Assembly (NCBI RefSeq): GCF_052065755.1
Contig: NZ_JBQHTK010000007.1
Span: 62,001 to 126,000 of the forward strand
Direction: 5' to 3'
Source: Allocoprococcus sp004560705
GTDB lineage: Bacteria > Bacillota > Clostridia > Lachnospirales > Lachnospiraceae
Length of the DNA: 64,000 nt
Positions 53,093 to 61,411 of the stretch are shown here, piece after piece. A model generated the notes under the pieces. It did not search any database. It saw only the letters and a list, made by a program, of their open reading frames with translations, and had not been told where the DNA came from. Every line of letters begins with the position of its first letter. Positions within the stretch are counted from its first letter, which is position 1. A program made the position numbers and the translations under genes.

Positions 53093-53884
53093 ATGCAAGG
53101 TCTAAAACAAATGCTTTTACAGGAGCAGAAATATCTGGAAAACATTGTAAATAAAGCAAAAGAAGGATTGTCTACAGCACCGGATGGACATCTAAGAATC
53201 TCAAAAGATAAAAATAAAATCAGATATTACCATTGTACAGAGGATAATAGTGGAATCTATATTCCGAAATCAGACAAATCTTTACCCCAAAAGCTTGCGC
53301 AAAAGACTTACAACTTGTCGGTGATAAAAAAGGCAGAATCGAGACTAAAACAGATTAAGAAAATTACGAGAGATTATTCAGATGATGAGATCGAGGAACT
53401 TTTTACATCTTTGCATGCAGACAGACAAGCTTTAGTTACGCCTGTGGAAGCAACATGGAAGCAACTTCTTAATGAATGGTATACGGAAGAATATCAGGGG
53501 AAAGGATTTCAGGAAGGAACTGTGGTGATTCTGAGTGAAAAAGGGGAACGCGTGAGATCGAAGTCAGAGAAAATTCTTGCAGATTACTTTTATCGAAGAA
53601 ACATACTTTACAAATATGAAAAACCTTTATATCTGAAAGGATATGGTACTGTATATCCTGATTTTACATTTTTGTCGAAGAAAATAGGGAAGGAGATATA
53701 CTGGGAACATGAAGGCATGGTGGATAAGCAGGAATATGCAAGAAGTGCGGTCCGAAAAATAGAGTCCTATCAAAAGAATGATATTTATCCGGGGGATCGT
53801 CTGATTCTCACTTTTGAAACAGAACAGAGTATTTTGAATTCAAAAACGATAGAAGGATTGGTAAACAGATATTTGCAATTTTGA
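53093..53884 (+). CDS. PD-(D/E)XK-like nuclease-fold protein, unknown
   Basis: This 263-residue protein starts with a coiled-coil-like helix (MQGLKQMLLQEQKYLENIV). The C-terminal half shows a nuclease-like order: RSKSEKILADYFYRR, then GYGTVYPDFTFLSKKIGKEIYWEHEGM. The Glu, Asp and Glu/His set fits a PD-(D/E)XK fold but with Glu-His in place of the usual Lys position. Its function is unknown. It is the first chromosomal gene beyond the element end and is immediately downstream of the 53-bp repeats. Confidence 0.5.
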   Translation: MQGLKQMLLQEQKYLENIVNKAKEGLSTAPDGHLRISKDKNKIRYYHCTEDNSGIYIPKSDKSLPQKLAQKTYNLSVIKKAESRLKQIKKITRDYSDDEIEELFTSLHADRQALVTPVEATWKQLLNEWYTEEYQGKGFQEGTVVILSEKGERVRSKSEKILADYFYRRNILYKYEKPLYLKGYGTVYPDFTFLSKKIGKEIYWEHEGMVDKQEYARSAVRKIESYQKNDIYPGDRLILTFETEQSILNSKTIEGLVNRYLQF

Positions 53885-53932
53885 GAATAATAATTGACTA
53901 TTTTTGGTGTACTGAATAATCACAGAATTGAG

Positions 53933-53958
53933 ATATGCATATTTTATGCATATTTTTT
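53933..53958 (+). terminator. Terminator after the nuclease-fold gene
   Basis: ATATGCATA and TATGCATAT pair perfectly around TTT, followed by TTTTTC. Confidence 0.75.
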
Positions 53959-54037
53959 CTCAGAAAAATGTCATGATTCGATGATATATGCTATAATTAT
54001 TCTTGATAATGTTTGTGCTGCCAGAGAGGTGATTTGA

Positions 54038-55429
54038 TTGATTCGGGAAAAGAAAGTTGGAGTAAATAATATGATACAGGATAATATAAACGAACAGAAG
54101 CAGGGAAAAATGAATTCACTAAAAAGATTTTTAATAAATTTATTTGATATCCGCGGTGATATGATGAGCTATGAGGATATCGATGCGATGATGGAGGAGA
54201 ACACGGACATTCACGGTTCTAATATGTGGATACTGATGATGGCTATCATGATTGCGTCAATCGGTCTGAATGTCAATTCCACTGCGGTGATTATCGGAGC
54301 CATGCTGATTTCCCCACTTATGAGTGGAATACTGACGATGGGATATTCTCTTGCTGTAAGGGATCTCAAACTGATGCGGCGTGCGCTTCTCAGTTTTGGA
54401 GTACAGATGGTGATCAGTTTGATTACGTCTTCAATTTATTTTTCTATTTCTCCGCTTGGAGAGCCTACGGCAGAGATGATTGCGCGTACAAGCCCCACGA
54501 TCTGGGATGTACTGATTGCTTTGTTCGGTGGTATAGCCGGGATTATCGGAAATACAAGGCAGAAGAAAAGCAATGTAATTCCGGGAGTAGCGATTGCGAC
54601 TGCACTGATGCCACCGCTTTGTACCGCTGGTTACGGAATTGCCACAATGCAGGCGAAATTTCTCCTCGGGGCATTTTATCTGTTCTTTATTAATACATTG
54701 TTTATTGCACTTTCGGCAGCACTCGTGACGGTTCTCCTTGGAGTCCCTGCACATCAGAGCATGGATGAACGCAGACAGAAGAGAATAAACCGGATCGTGG
54801 CAGTTATTACAGTGGTTACCGTGATTCCGAGTTTGTTGATCGGAGCATATACAGTGTACAGTTCTTACATAGAAAACCAAATATCCGATTATTTGAAAGA
54901 AGAGTTTGTTTTCAGTGATACGCAGTTGGTGCAGAGTAGTTACGATCAATCAGCGAAAATGATTTCTGTATCGCTGGTCGGCACACCGATCGATCAGGAG
55001 ACGATTTCATTTCTGGAAAGAGAAATGGAGAAATATGATCTGGAGGAATATACGCTGCATGTTACGCAGAATACGGTTAGTTCTGCAAGCGAAAGCGAGA
55101 ATACAGACAAAGTGACTATTGCGGTTCAGGAAAAAGCAATTGCCAAGCTTCAGGAAGAACTGGAAGCGAAGCGGGAGCAGCTGGCGGAAATGGAGAGCAA
55201 AGCGACTGCAAAACTGGATCTGGAACAGATGTCAAATAAAGCAGAAAGCATTTTTTCAAGTTTATCGGACTGCAAATGTGGTATTATTGCAGATGAAACG
55301 GGAGAATATATTATTCTTGTTGCAGATGCGGAAAAGGATTTGACTGATTCAGAGATCTCTGTGATCGAGAATTGGCTCAAAGAAGAAAGCAAAGTAGAAC
55401 AGGCAAGGCTGTTTATTGAACAAAAATAG
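54038..55429 (+). CDS. DUF389-family membrane protein
   Basis: This 463-residue integral membrane protein belongs to the DUF389 (TIGR00341) family of unknown function. Six or so membrane segments lie between residues 65 and 295. The conserved stretch NSTAVIIGAMLISPLMSGILT and the later GVAIATALMPPLC are diagnostic. The C-terminal 170 residues are hydrophilic with a coiled coil. The start is TTG 54038, with GAGAGG 8 bases upstream; no nearer ATG has a good site. A TATAAT box at 53992 precedes the gene. Confidence 0.85.
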   Translation: MIREKKVGVNNMIQDNINEQKQGKMNSLKRFLINLFDIRGDMMSYEDIDAMMEENTDIHGSNMWILMMAIMIASIGLNVNSTAVIIGAMLISPLMSGILTMGYSLAVRDLKLMRRALLSFGVQMVISLITSSIYFSISPLGEPTAEMIARTSPTIWDVLIALFGGIAGIIGNTRQKKSNVIPGVAIATALMPPLCTAGYGIATMQAKFLLGAFYLFFINTLFIALSAALVTVLLGVPAHQSMDERRQKRINRIVAVITVVTVIPSLLIGAYTVYSSYIENQISDYLKEEFVFSDTQLVQSSYDQSAKMISVSLVGTPIDQETISFLEREMEKYDLEEYTLHVTQNTVSSASESENTDKVTIAVQEKAIAKLQEELEAKREQLAEMESKATAKLDLEQMSNKAESIFSSLSDCKCGIIADETGEYIILVADAEKDLTDSEISVIENWLKEESKVEQARLFIEQK

Positions 55430-55449
55430 AATTAGTATTGATTGTAAAC

Positions 55450-55481
55450 GTCGGGAAGCTAAAAGCGTCCCGACTTTTTTT
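55450..55481 (+). terminator. Terminator after the DUF389 gene
   Basis: GTCGGGA and TCCCGAC form a perfect 7-bp stem, followed by seven T. Confidence 0.85.
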
Positions 55482-55541
55482 GACAGAATATCATAGTTTG
55501 TATTTATAATTGGCTCTAAAAAACTGTTATAGATGAAAGGG

Positions 55542-55569
55542 TTGCATTTTCGGGATTTTGTTATATAAT
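55542..55569 (+). promoter_or_regulatory. Promoter of the hydroquinone reductase/ABC transporter operon
   Basis: TTGCAT and TATAAT are 16 bases apart, and the reductase ATG is 62 bases after the -10 box. A second possible promoter (TTGACA at 55480, TATAAT at 55505, 19-base gap) overlaps the upstream terminator. Confidence 0.6.
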
Positions 55570-55631
55570 AGCCTATGTATATAATGCATATCAAACATAT
55601 AGGAATTATAAGATAAGAAAGGAAGGGTATT

Positions 55632-56861
55632 ATGAGCTGTGAATTTAATAATATATCTAAGGAAGAGGAGAAGGGGATCACTTACACAGACGCTGAGGCA
55701 GAGCTTCATGCAAAAGAAGTGGGTGTTGATCCCAGGCCAAATGAAACATTGGTTGAAATTGATGAGAGGGGAGCGTTTATCAGACAGCCTAATGCATTTA
55801 TAAAACCATTCGGAGATAAGCCTGGTGACAATAAAGCGGAGGCGGGAAGATATCGTATTTACTGGGCAACAGGATGCCATTGGTCAAACAGACCGGTAAT
55901 TGTGAGAGATATTCTGGGTCTGCAGGATGTTATTTCTGATATTAAAGTATCTCACTCTGGGGAAACGAATGTATATGGGCATGGGTTTGGAAATCAGCCT
56001 GATCACCGGGATCCGGTGACGGGGGCGTATTTCTTAAGTGAGTTTTACAAGAGAGCAAATCCGGATTTTAAAGGCAGAGCGACAACTCCAACGCTGGTAG
56101 ATGTTGTGAATAAAACGGCAGTGAATAATGATTACCACCGTCTCACAAATTACATCGAGGTACAGTTCAGACCATTCCAGCCCGAGGATGCACCGGATCT
56201 TTATCCAAAGAAATTCAGAAAAGAGATCGATGAGTTTAACGACTGGTTATTTCCGCATATCAATAATTCCCATTACAGAATGGCTTTCTGTCAGTCGCCG
56301 GAAGCATATTTTGAGGCGTATGAAGATTTTTATGAATCACTTGACAAACTGGAGAAACGTCTTGAAACCAACCGTTTTATATTCGGTGATTATATCACGG
56401 ATGCAGATGTTCGTCTGTATGTGACACTGGTTCGCTGGGATGTTAATTACTACCATAATATTGGTCCAGTTCATAAACCGATATATGAATATAAGAATCT
56501 ATGGGGATATATTAGAGAATTAAATACTATTCCTGCATTCCATAACAATTGCAATGCGAAAGAACTGGCATTATCAGGACCAAAGAGAGATAAAAAAGAA
56601 AAACTTTTCAGAGGATTTAACGAAAGAATTCTTTCAAAATTAGATTTCGATGCATTCTGGAAATATGACGGAGAACGAGCAGCACTTAGCAAGAACCCGG
56701 ATGAAGTATATCTTCGTCATCCAAAGGGAGAAACCTATGAAGAATATGCATCGGAGATTTCTACTACAATCTGGAACAGCCCAAGTTGGGAAGATAGAAA
56801 TCCGAAGAATGGAACCCTTTCGGTGGACGCATCAATTAATCCGATTCAGGGACTTTTATAA
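55632..56861 (+). CDS. Glutathionyl-hydroquinone reductase (Xi-class GST)
   Basis: This 409-residue thioltransferase reduces S-glutathionyl hydroquinones with glutathione. The catalytic Cys82 is in ATGCHWSNRP, the counterpart of the CPWAHR-like site of the family. NDYHRLTNYIEVQF begins the GST C-terminal helical domain, and LETNRFIFGDYITDADVRLYVTLVRW is the conserved helix. It is longer than the proteobacterial enzymes by an N-terminal and C-terminal extension. It starts the operon with the amino-acid ABC transporter, 21 bases upstream of it. Confidence 0.88.
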   Translation: MSCEFNNISKEEEKGITYTDAEAELHAKEVGVDPRPNETLVEIDERGAFIRQPNAFIKPFGDKPGDNKAEAGRYRIYWATGCHWSNRPVIVRDILGLQDVISDIKVSHSGETNVYGHGFGNQPDHRDPVTGAYFLSEFYKRANPDFKGRATTPTLVDVVNKTAVNNDYHRLTNYIEVQFRPFQPEDAPDLYPKKFRKEIDEFNDWLFPHINNSHYRMAFCQSPEAYFEAYEDFYESLDKLEKRLETNRFIFGDYITDADVRLYVTLVRWDVNYYHNIGPVHKPIYEYKNLWGYIRELNTIPAFHNNCNAKELALSGPKRDKKEKLFRGFNERILSKLDFDAFWKYDGERAALSKNPDEVYLRHPKGETYEEYASEISTTIWNSPSWEDRNPKNGTLSVDASINPIQGLL

Positions 56862-56882
56862 TAGGAAGGAGAAAAAACAAAA

Positions 56883-57773
56883 ATGAATAAATTAAGATAT
56901 AAGTTTTTATCAGCAGTATTAGGTATTACAGTAGTGGCGGTCAGTCTGGCAGGCTGTGGATCGTCTGGCAAGAACACTGACAAGAACAGTTCAGAACCGA
57001 CGGAAAATGAAGTAACGGTGGTGAAAGGTGTAACGGGTGGTTCGCTGGCTCCCTATTTCTATATGGATGAAAATAACAAACTTACCGGTGTAGATATTGA
57101 AATTGCCGAAGAGGCATTTAGCAGACTCCCACAGTATGAACTCGAGACCGAGGTGGCTGATGCACTTCAGGGTGTACTTTCCGGGCAATATGATATTGCA
57201 ATTAATAATTATGGATATACCGATGAGAGAGCCGAATCTTATTATTTTTCATATCCATACAAGACAAGCTTTAATGAATATATTCAAAGAGCGGATGATC
57301 AGCCGTTAGAGTCTCTTGAAGATGCGGCTGAAAGAGGCTACAAGATTGAACTGACTGCGGGAAGTCTTACAGGAAATGCATTAGAAAAATGGAATAAAGA
57401 TCATCCTGAGAAACAAATCAATATCATTTATTCTGAGACAGATTTTCAAGTTCGTTATCAGCATATCGTAGACGGAACGACAGATTTTGCGATTGATGAC
57501 GGACCAATCATAGAGAATCTGCTTCCAAAATTTGGAATGGAAGGTCAGCTTGTGGCCAATGACATTGATGCAGAGACAGAAGATTTCCTGTTCCCGCAGA
57601 ATAATACATATTTCCTTCTCGCAAAAAATGAAAAAGGAGCTCAGATTCGTGAGGATTTAGATAAGGTTCTGAAGGAAATGAAAGAAGATGGAACTATTGC
57701 GGAAATTACAAAGAAATATCTGGGAGTTGATACTTCAGTAGATCCGAAATACCTGGAAGAAACAATTAATTAA
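56883..57773 (+). CDS. Amino-acid ABC transporter substrate-binding lipoprotein
   Basis: This 296-residue protein is the extracellular receptor of a polar amino-acid importer. The lipobox VSLAGC gives lipid-modified Cys25. The fold begins KGVTGGSLAPYFYMDEN and has the family Arg/Asp sites in the ligand cleft (DIAINNYGYTDERAESYYFS). Best known relatives bind cystine or related sulfur compounds. The ligand is not provable here. The permease and ATPase follow in the same operon. Confidence 0.9.
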   Translation: MNKLRYKFLSAVLGITVVAVSLAGCGSSGKNTDKNSSEPTENEVTVVKGVTGGSLAPYFYMDENNKLTGVDIEIAEEAFSRLPQYELETEVADALQGVLSGQYDIAINNYGYTDERAESYYFSYPYKTSFNEYIQRADDQPLESLEDAAERGYKIELTAGSLTGNALEKWNKDHPEKQINIIYSETDFQVRYQHIVDGTTDFAIDDGPIIENLLPKFGMEGQLVANDIDAETEDFLFPQNNTYFLLAKNEKGAQIREDLDKVLKEMKEDGTIAEITKKYLGVDTSVDPKYLEETIN

Positions 57774-57785
57774 GAGGAAACGGGT

Positions 57786-58289
57786 ATGCAAATATATCGT
57801 ATTAATAAAGAAACGGATGAATGGTTAAAGAAAGCATATGATTATGTAAGAACGGATGCCTTCTGCTTTGGTCAGAATATCCCTGTGGAATTAGAATTTG
57901 CGGGGGAAGAAGCTCAAGATGATTTAGAAGGTGTTGTGATACTGGAAGATCATAAGCCGGTTGCCGGATGCCGGATTTCATATCCGGCAGATGGAATCGG
58001 GAAAATTGAACGTGTCTGTGTGGTTCGTGAAAAGCAAAAGGGAGGATATGGCAGTATACTCATCAGGGAAGCGGAAAAATGGTTGATTGAGAATGGTGTC
58101 AGACATATTGTTATTAACAGTCAGGACAGAGCGGCCGGTTTCTATCATAAGTTGGGATACATCACAAATCCTACAGTTGATCCTCATGCGTATGATAAGA
58201 AAAGAAAGAGGAAAAAGGCGGCAGATGAAGCCTCCCTGCCAAAGATAAATCTGGGATTTTCGACTGTTCTGGTAGAAAAATACGTGTAA
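57786..58289 (+). CDS. GNAT-family N-acetyltransferase
   Basis: This 167-residue enzyme transfers acetyl from acetyl-CoA to an amine. Motif A is CVVREKQKGGYGSILIREAE, and NSQDRAAGFYHKLGY closes the fold. It sits between the binding protein and the permease of the ABC system, an unusual place for an acetyltransferase, as seen in Bacillus snaA/snaB-type sulfur operons. The amine is probably an imported amino acid or conjugate; that is inference. Confidence 0.85.
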   Translation: MQIYRINKETDEWLKKAYDYVRTDAFCFGQNIPVELEFAGEEAQDDLEGVVILEDHKPVAGCRISYPADGIGKIERVCVVREKQKGGYGSILIREAEKWLIENGVRHIVINSQDRAAGFYHKLGYITNPTVDPHAYDKKRKRKKAADEASLPKINLGFSTVLVEKYV

Positions 58290-58305
58290 TAGAAGGGAAA
58301 AGGGA

Positions 58306-59061
58306 ATGGGTAAATTATTTGATGTTTCACTGGTATTTTCATCAATACCTGAATTGTTGGAAAAGCTTCCTATAACTCTGGAACTGGCATTGCTGGCGAT
58401 GGTGCTTGCACTTGTTATAGGGCTCATAATGGCTATTATTAAGATGAAAAATATAAAAGTGCTGACACAGATTGTGAATATTATCATATCAATGCTTCGA
58501 GGAACGCCTGTCATTGTTCAACTCTATGTCGCATTTTTCGGGATACCGATGATATTTACGGCAATCAACAACAGCTGGGGAACTGATCTTGCTGTGGCTG
58601 ATATTCCCGGGTTTGTGTATGCGATGATTGCATTGGGCTTGAATCAGGCGGCGTTTATGGCTGAAATAATACGTTCTGCCCTGCAGTCAGTAAATTCGGG
58701 ACAGATAGAGGCCGCCAGTGCGCTTGGTATGACCTATGGACAGGCTTTGAGAAGAATTATTATCCCGGAAGCGTTCGAGGTGGCGCTTCCTACATTGGGT
58801 AACTCGTTGATCAGTATTATCAAGGGGACATCGTTGGCATTTACCTGCGCAGTTGTAGAGATTACTGCCCAGGGTAAAATCATCGGAGGAAGGACATATC
58901 GTTATTTTGAAGTATATGTCTCACTTGCTATCATATATTGGGTCATTACGATTATAATTGAACAATTGATTAAGTTTATTGAGAAACGAATACGTATACC
59001 GGAGCAAGTTGCGATGGTGTCACCGGCGCGTATAAAGGAGTGCATATATGATAAAGATTGA
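58306..59061 (+). CDS. Amino-acid ABC transporter permease
   Basis: This 251-residue HisM-type permease has several membrane helices and the ATPase-contact loop SALQSVNSGQIEAASALGMTYGQALRRIIIPEA. It overlaps the ATPase gene by 14 bases. It should form a homodimer in the membrane, since no second permease gene is present. Confidence 0.92.
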   Translation: MGKLFDVSLVFSSIPELLEKLPITLELALLAMVLALVIGLIMAIIKMKNIKVLTQIVNIIISMLRGTPVIVQLYVAFFGIPMIFTAINNSWGTDLAVADIPGFVYAMIALGLNQAAFMAEIIRSALQSVNSGQIEAASALGMTYGQALRRIIIPEAFEVALPTLGNSLISIIKGTSLAFTCAVVEITAQGKIIGGRTYRYFEVYVSLAIIYWVITIIIEQLIKFIEKRIRIPEQVAMVSPARIKECIYDKD

Positions 59062-59806
59062 ACATTTATCAAAGAAGTATCATGATAATGTGGTGTTGGA
59101 CGATATGAATCTGGAAATCCACAAGGGTGATGTTGTGGGAGTGATCGGCCCATCGGGAACTGGAAAATCGACATTACTGCGTTGTATCAACCATCTTGAA
59201 ATTCCAGAGCAAGGTGTGGTATATATAGGCGAAGAGAGAGTGGAACTTGCTCAGAAGAAGCCGAAAAATCTTCTGGATCTGCGAAAAAATACCGGAATGG
59301 TTTTTCAGAAGTTTAACCTGTTTGAGAAGAAAACTGCTCTGGAAAATGTAATGGAAGGTCTTGTTACGGTAAAGAAGATTAAAAAAGATGAGGCAAGAAA
59401 AATTGCGATGCAGGAATTGGTAAATGTGGGAATGGCGCAATGGGCAAATCATTATCCAAAACATTTGTCAGGAGGACAGCAGCAAAGGGTGGCTCTTGCA
59501 CGTGCTCTGGCTATGAAACCGCAGGTTCTTCTTCTTGATGAGCCTACATCAGCGCTGGATCCCGAGCTTGTTGGTGAAGTCCTGGATGTAATCAAGAGGG
59601 TGGCAGAGAAAGGTTACACGATGATTCTGGTTTCGCATGAAATGAATTTTGTGCGACATGTGTCTAATCGAGTGATTTTCCTGGATAAAGGGCATATTGT
59701 GGAGGATGGAACTCCGAAAGAAGTGTTTGATAATCCAAAGAATGAACGTACAATAGAATTCTTCCGCAAAATGAATCTGATGAATGAACCGGATTATGTA
59801 ATTTGA
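59048..59806 (+). CDS. Amino-acid ABC transporter ATP-binding protein
   Basis: This 252-residue ABC ATPase has Walker A GPSGTGKS at 34-41, the signature LSGGQQQR, Walker B VLLLDEPTSALDPE and the switch His in VSHEMNF. It is of the GlnQ/TcyN class. It energises the permease encoded directly upstream. Confidence 0.94.
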   Translation: MIKIEHLSKKYHDNVVLDDMNLEIHKGDVVGVIGPSGTGKSTLLRCINHLEIPEQGVVYIGEERVELAQKKPKNLLDLRKNTGMVFQKFNLFEKKTALENVMEGLVTVKKIKKDEARKIAMQELVNVGMAQWANHYPKHLSGGQQQRVALARALAMKPQVLLLDEPTSALDPELVGEVLDVIKRVAEKGYTMILVSHEMNFVRHVSNRVIFLDKGHIVEDGTPKEVFDNPKNERTIEFFRKMNLMNEPDYVI

Positions 59807-59824
59807 TGAGGAAAGAGAGAGTAT

Positions 59825-60913
59825 GTGTCGATGATTGAAGAAATAAAGAAGTTATTATTACAACTGGTTGAAATTGATTCTCCTTCAGGAGAAGAAAATG
59901 GGATTATAAAGTTTTTAAAGAAAAAATATGAGGAAATAGGTATTCATCTTCAAGAAGACAATTCGGGTAATCTCTATGCTGAAATTGAAGGCAAAGGGGA
60001 TTACCTTTTGCTGTCTGCTCACATGGACACTGTGAATCCAGGGAAGGGGAAAAAGGCTGTTGTAAACGCAGACGGTATAATTTCCAGTGATGGAACAACG
60101 ATTCTGGGCGCTGATGACTTTTCCGGACTGGTGGAAATTTATGAAGTGGCAAAATATGTTATGGACAATCATATCCCACATAAAGCAATAGAACTTCTAT
60201 TTACTACGGGTGAAGAACGGTACTGTGTTGGTGCTAAGAAATTTGATTTTCGTAAGGTAAAAGCAAAAACAGCATATGTGCTGGATTTGAGTGGTCCGGT
60301 CGGAAGGGCAGCGTATGCAGCACCTACAATTTTATCGTTTGAAGCTGTAGTTCGCGGAAAAGCGGCACATGCAGGATTTAATCCGGAAGAAGGAATTCAT
60401 GCAATTCAGGCTGCGTCGAGGGCGATCGGAAAACTGCAGCTTGGAAAAGTGAAGGAAGGTGTGACGGGAAATGTGGGCATCATACAAGGTGGAAAAGGGA
60501 CCAATATTGTCCCTGATGAAGTAAGGATTCAGGGAGAAATAAGAAGTATGCAACATGAGGATGCAATTAGACTTGCGGATGAATACAGATGCATTTTTGA
60601 AGAGGAATCAGCCGCTTCTGGAGCAACTGTGTCATGGGAGGAGGAAATTCATATTCAGGCCTATGAGACTTTATTAGAAAGCAAAGCTGTGAAAGAGTTT
60701 GAAAATGCAGTAAAAGCGGTTGGACCTTCGCCAAAACTGGAGAAGACATTCGGAGGAAGCGACCAGAATGTATTTGCGCAGAAAGGAATCGAAGGAATCG
60801 TTGTCGCCAATTCTATGTATAACGTGCATAGTGTTGAGGAATACACGAATCTTTTTGAAATGGAAAAGGTGGTGGAAATATTAAAGGAAATTGTGAGAAA
60901 TGAAGAGATATAA
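59825..60913 (+). CDS. M20-family (PepT-like) metallopeptidase
   Basis: This 362-residue two-zinc peptidase is of the PepT/tripeptidase type. Metal ligands are in AHMDTVNPG, GADDFSGLV, TTGEERYC, YVLDLSGP and MYNVHSVEEYT. The dimerisation domain lies near residues 170-280. The GTG at 59825 and the ATG at 59831 are both possible starts; I took the one nearer the GAGGAAAG site. As the last gene of the transporter operon it probably hydrolyses the imported peptide or conjugate. Confidence 0.88.
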   Translation: MSMIEEIKKLLLQLVEIDSPSGEENGIIKFLKKKYEEIGIHLQEDNSGNLYAEIEGKGDYLLLSAHMDTVNPGKGKKAVVNADGIISSDGTTILGADDFSGLVEIYEVAKYVMDNHIPHKAIELLFTTGEERYCVGAKKFDFRKVKAKTAYVLDLSGPVGRAAYAAPTILSFEAVVRGKAAHAGFNPEEGIHAIQAASRAIGKLQLGKVKEGVTGNVGIIQGGKGTNIVPDEVRIQGEIRSMQHEDAIRLADEYRCIFEEESAASGATVSWEEEIHIQAYETLLESKAVKEFENAVKAVGPSPKLEKTFGGSDQNVFAQKGIEGIVVANSMYNVHSVEEYTNLFEMEKVVEILKEIVRNEEI

Positions 60914-61007
60914 ATAAACAGTAAAGATAAAGAAAAAAACTGAAAATGCAGGATATGTGTGTTATAATTAATGTCAATTAAAAGAATCAATATCAGGAGT
61001 GACACGA

Positions 61008-61385
61008 ATGATAATATTGAACGATTACCTGTATTCCGGAGATACGGTTATTAAAATACTTCAGAATTATATGGAAGATCTGCTTTGTACAAAAACGATG
61101 GACGATATTGCGGAAATCGGACCGGCCAATCACCTAGGGTACGAGAAACGCCAGGAGAACGAACGGGTGAGAAGAGATGCAGTTCCGGAAGGGGAGTGTG
61201 TTTATTTTGATGAAGCGTATGAGCGGGGGATGCGTCTGCTTCAGCTGAATCTTGCCGAACTTGATGTAAATATGTTTTCGGCTGTAAATAACAGTCTGAT
61301 CAACGATGGATGTGGGCTTTACCGGGGGCGACAGATCCTGCCGTATGAACATTTGTCTAGATTTCAGAATGACCTGATTGATTGA
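61008..61385 (+). CDS. Conserved 125-residue protein, unknown
   Basis: This acidic alpha/beta protein starts MIILNDYLYSGDTVIKILQ with AGGAG 9 bases upstream. The middle includes GPANHLGYEKRQENERVRRD, and the end is RGRQILPYEHLSRFQNDLID. I know no function for it. It is 26 bases upstream of the sulfatase gene, so cotranscription is possible. Confidence 0.65.
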   Translation: MIILNDYLYSGDTVIKILQNYMEDLLCTKTMDDIAEIGPANHLGYEKRQENERVRRDAVPEGECVYFDEAYERGMRLLQLNLAELDVNMFSAVNNSLINDGCGLYRGRQILPYEHLSRFQNDLID

Positions 61386-61411
61386 TGTCAGTCAGATAAA
61401 GGGGAATAAAA

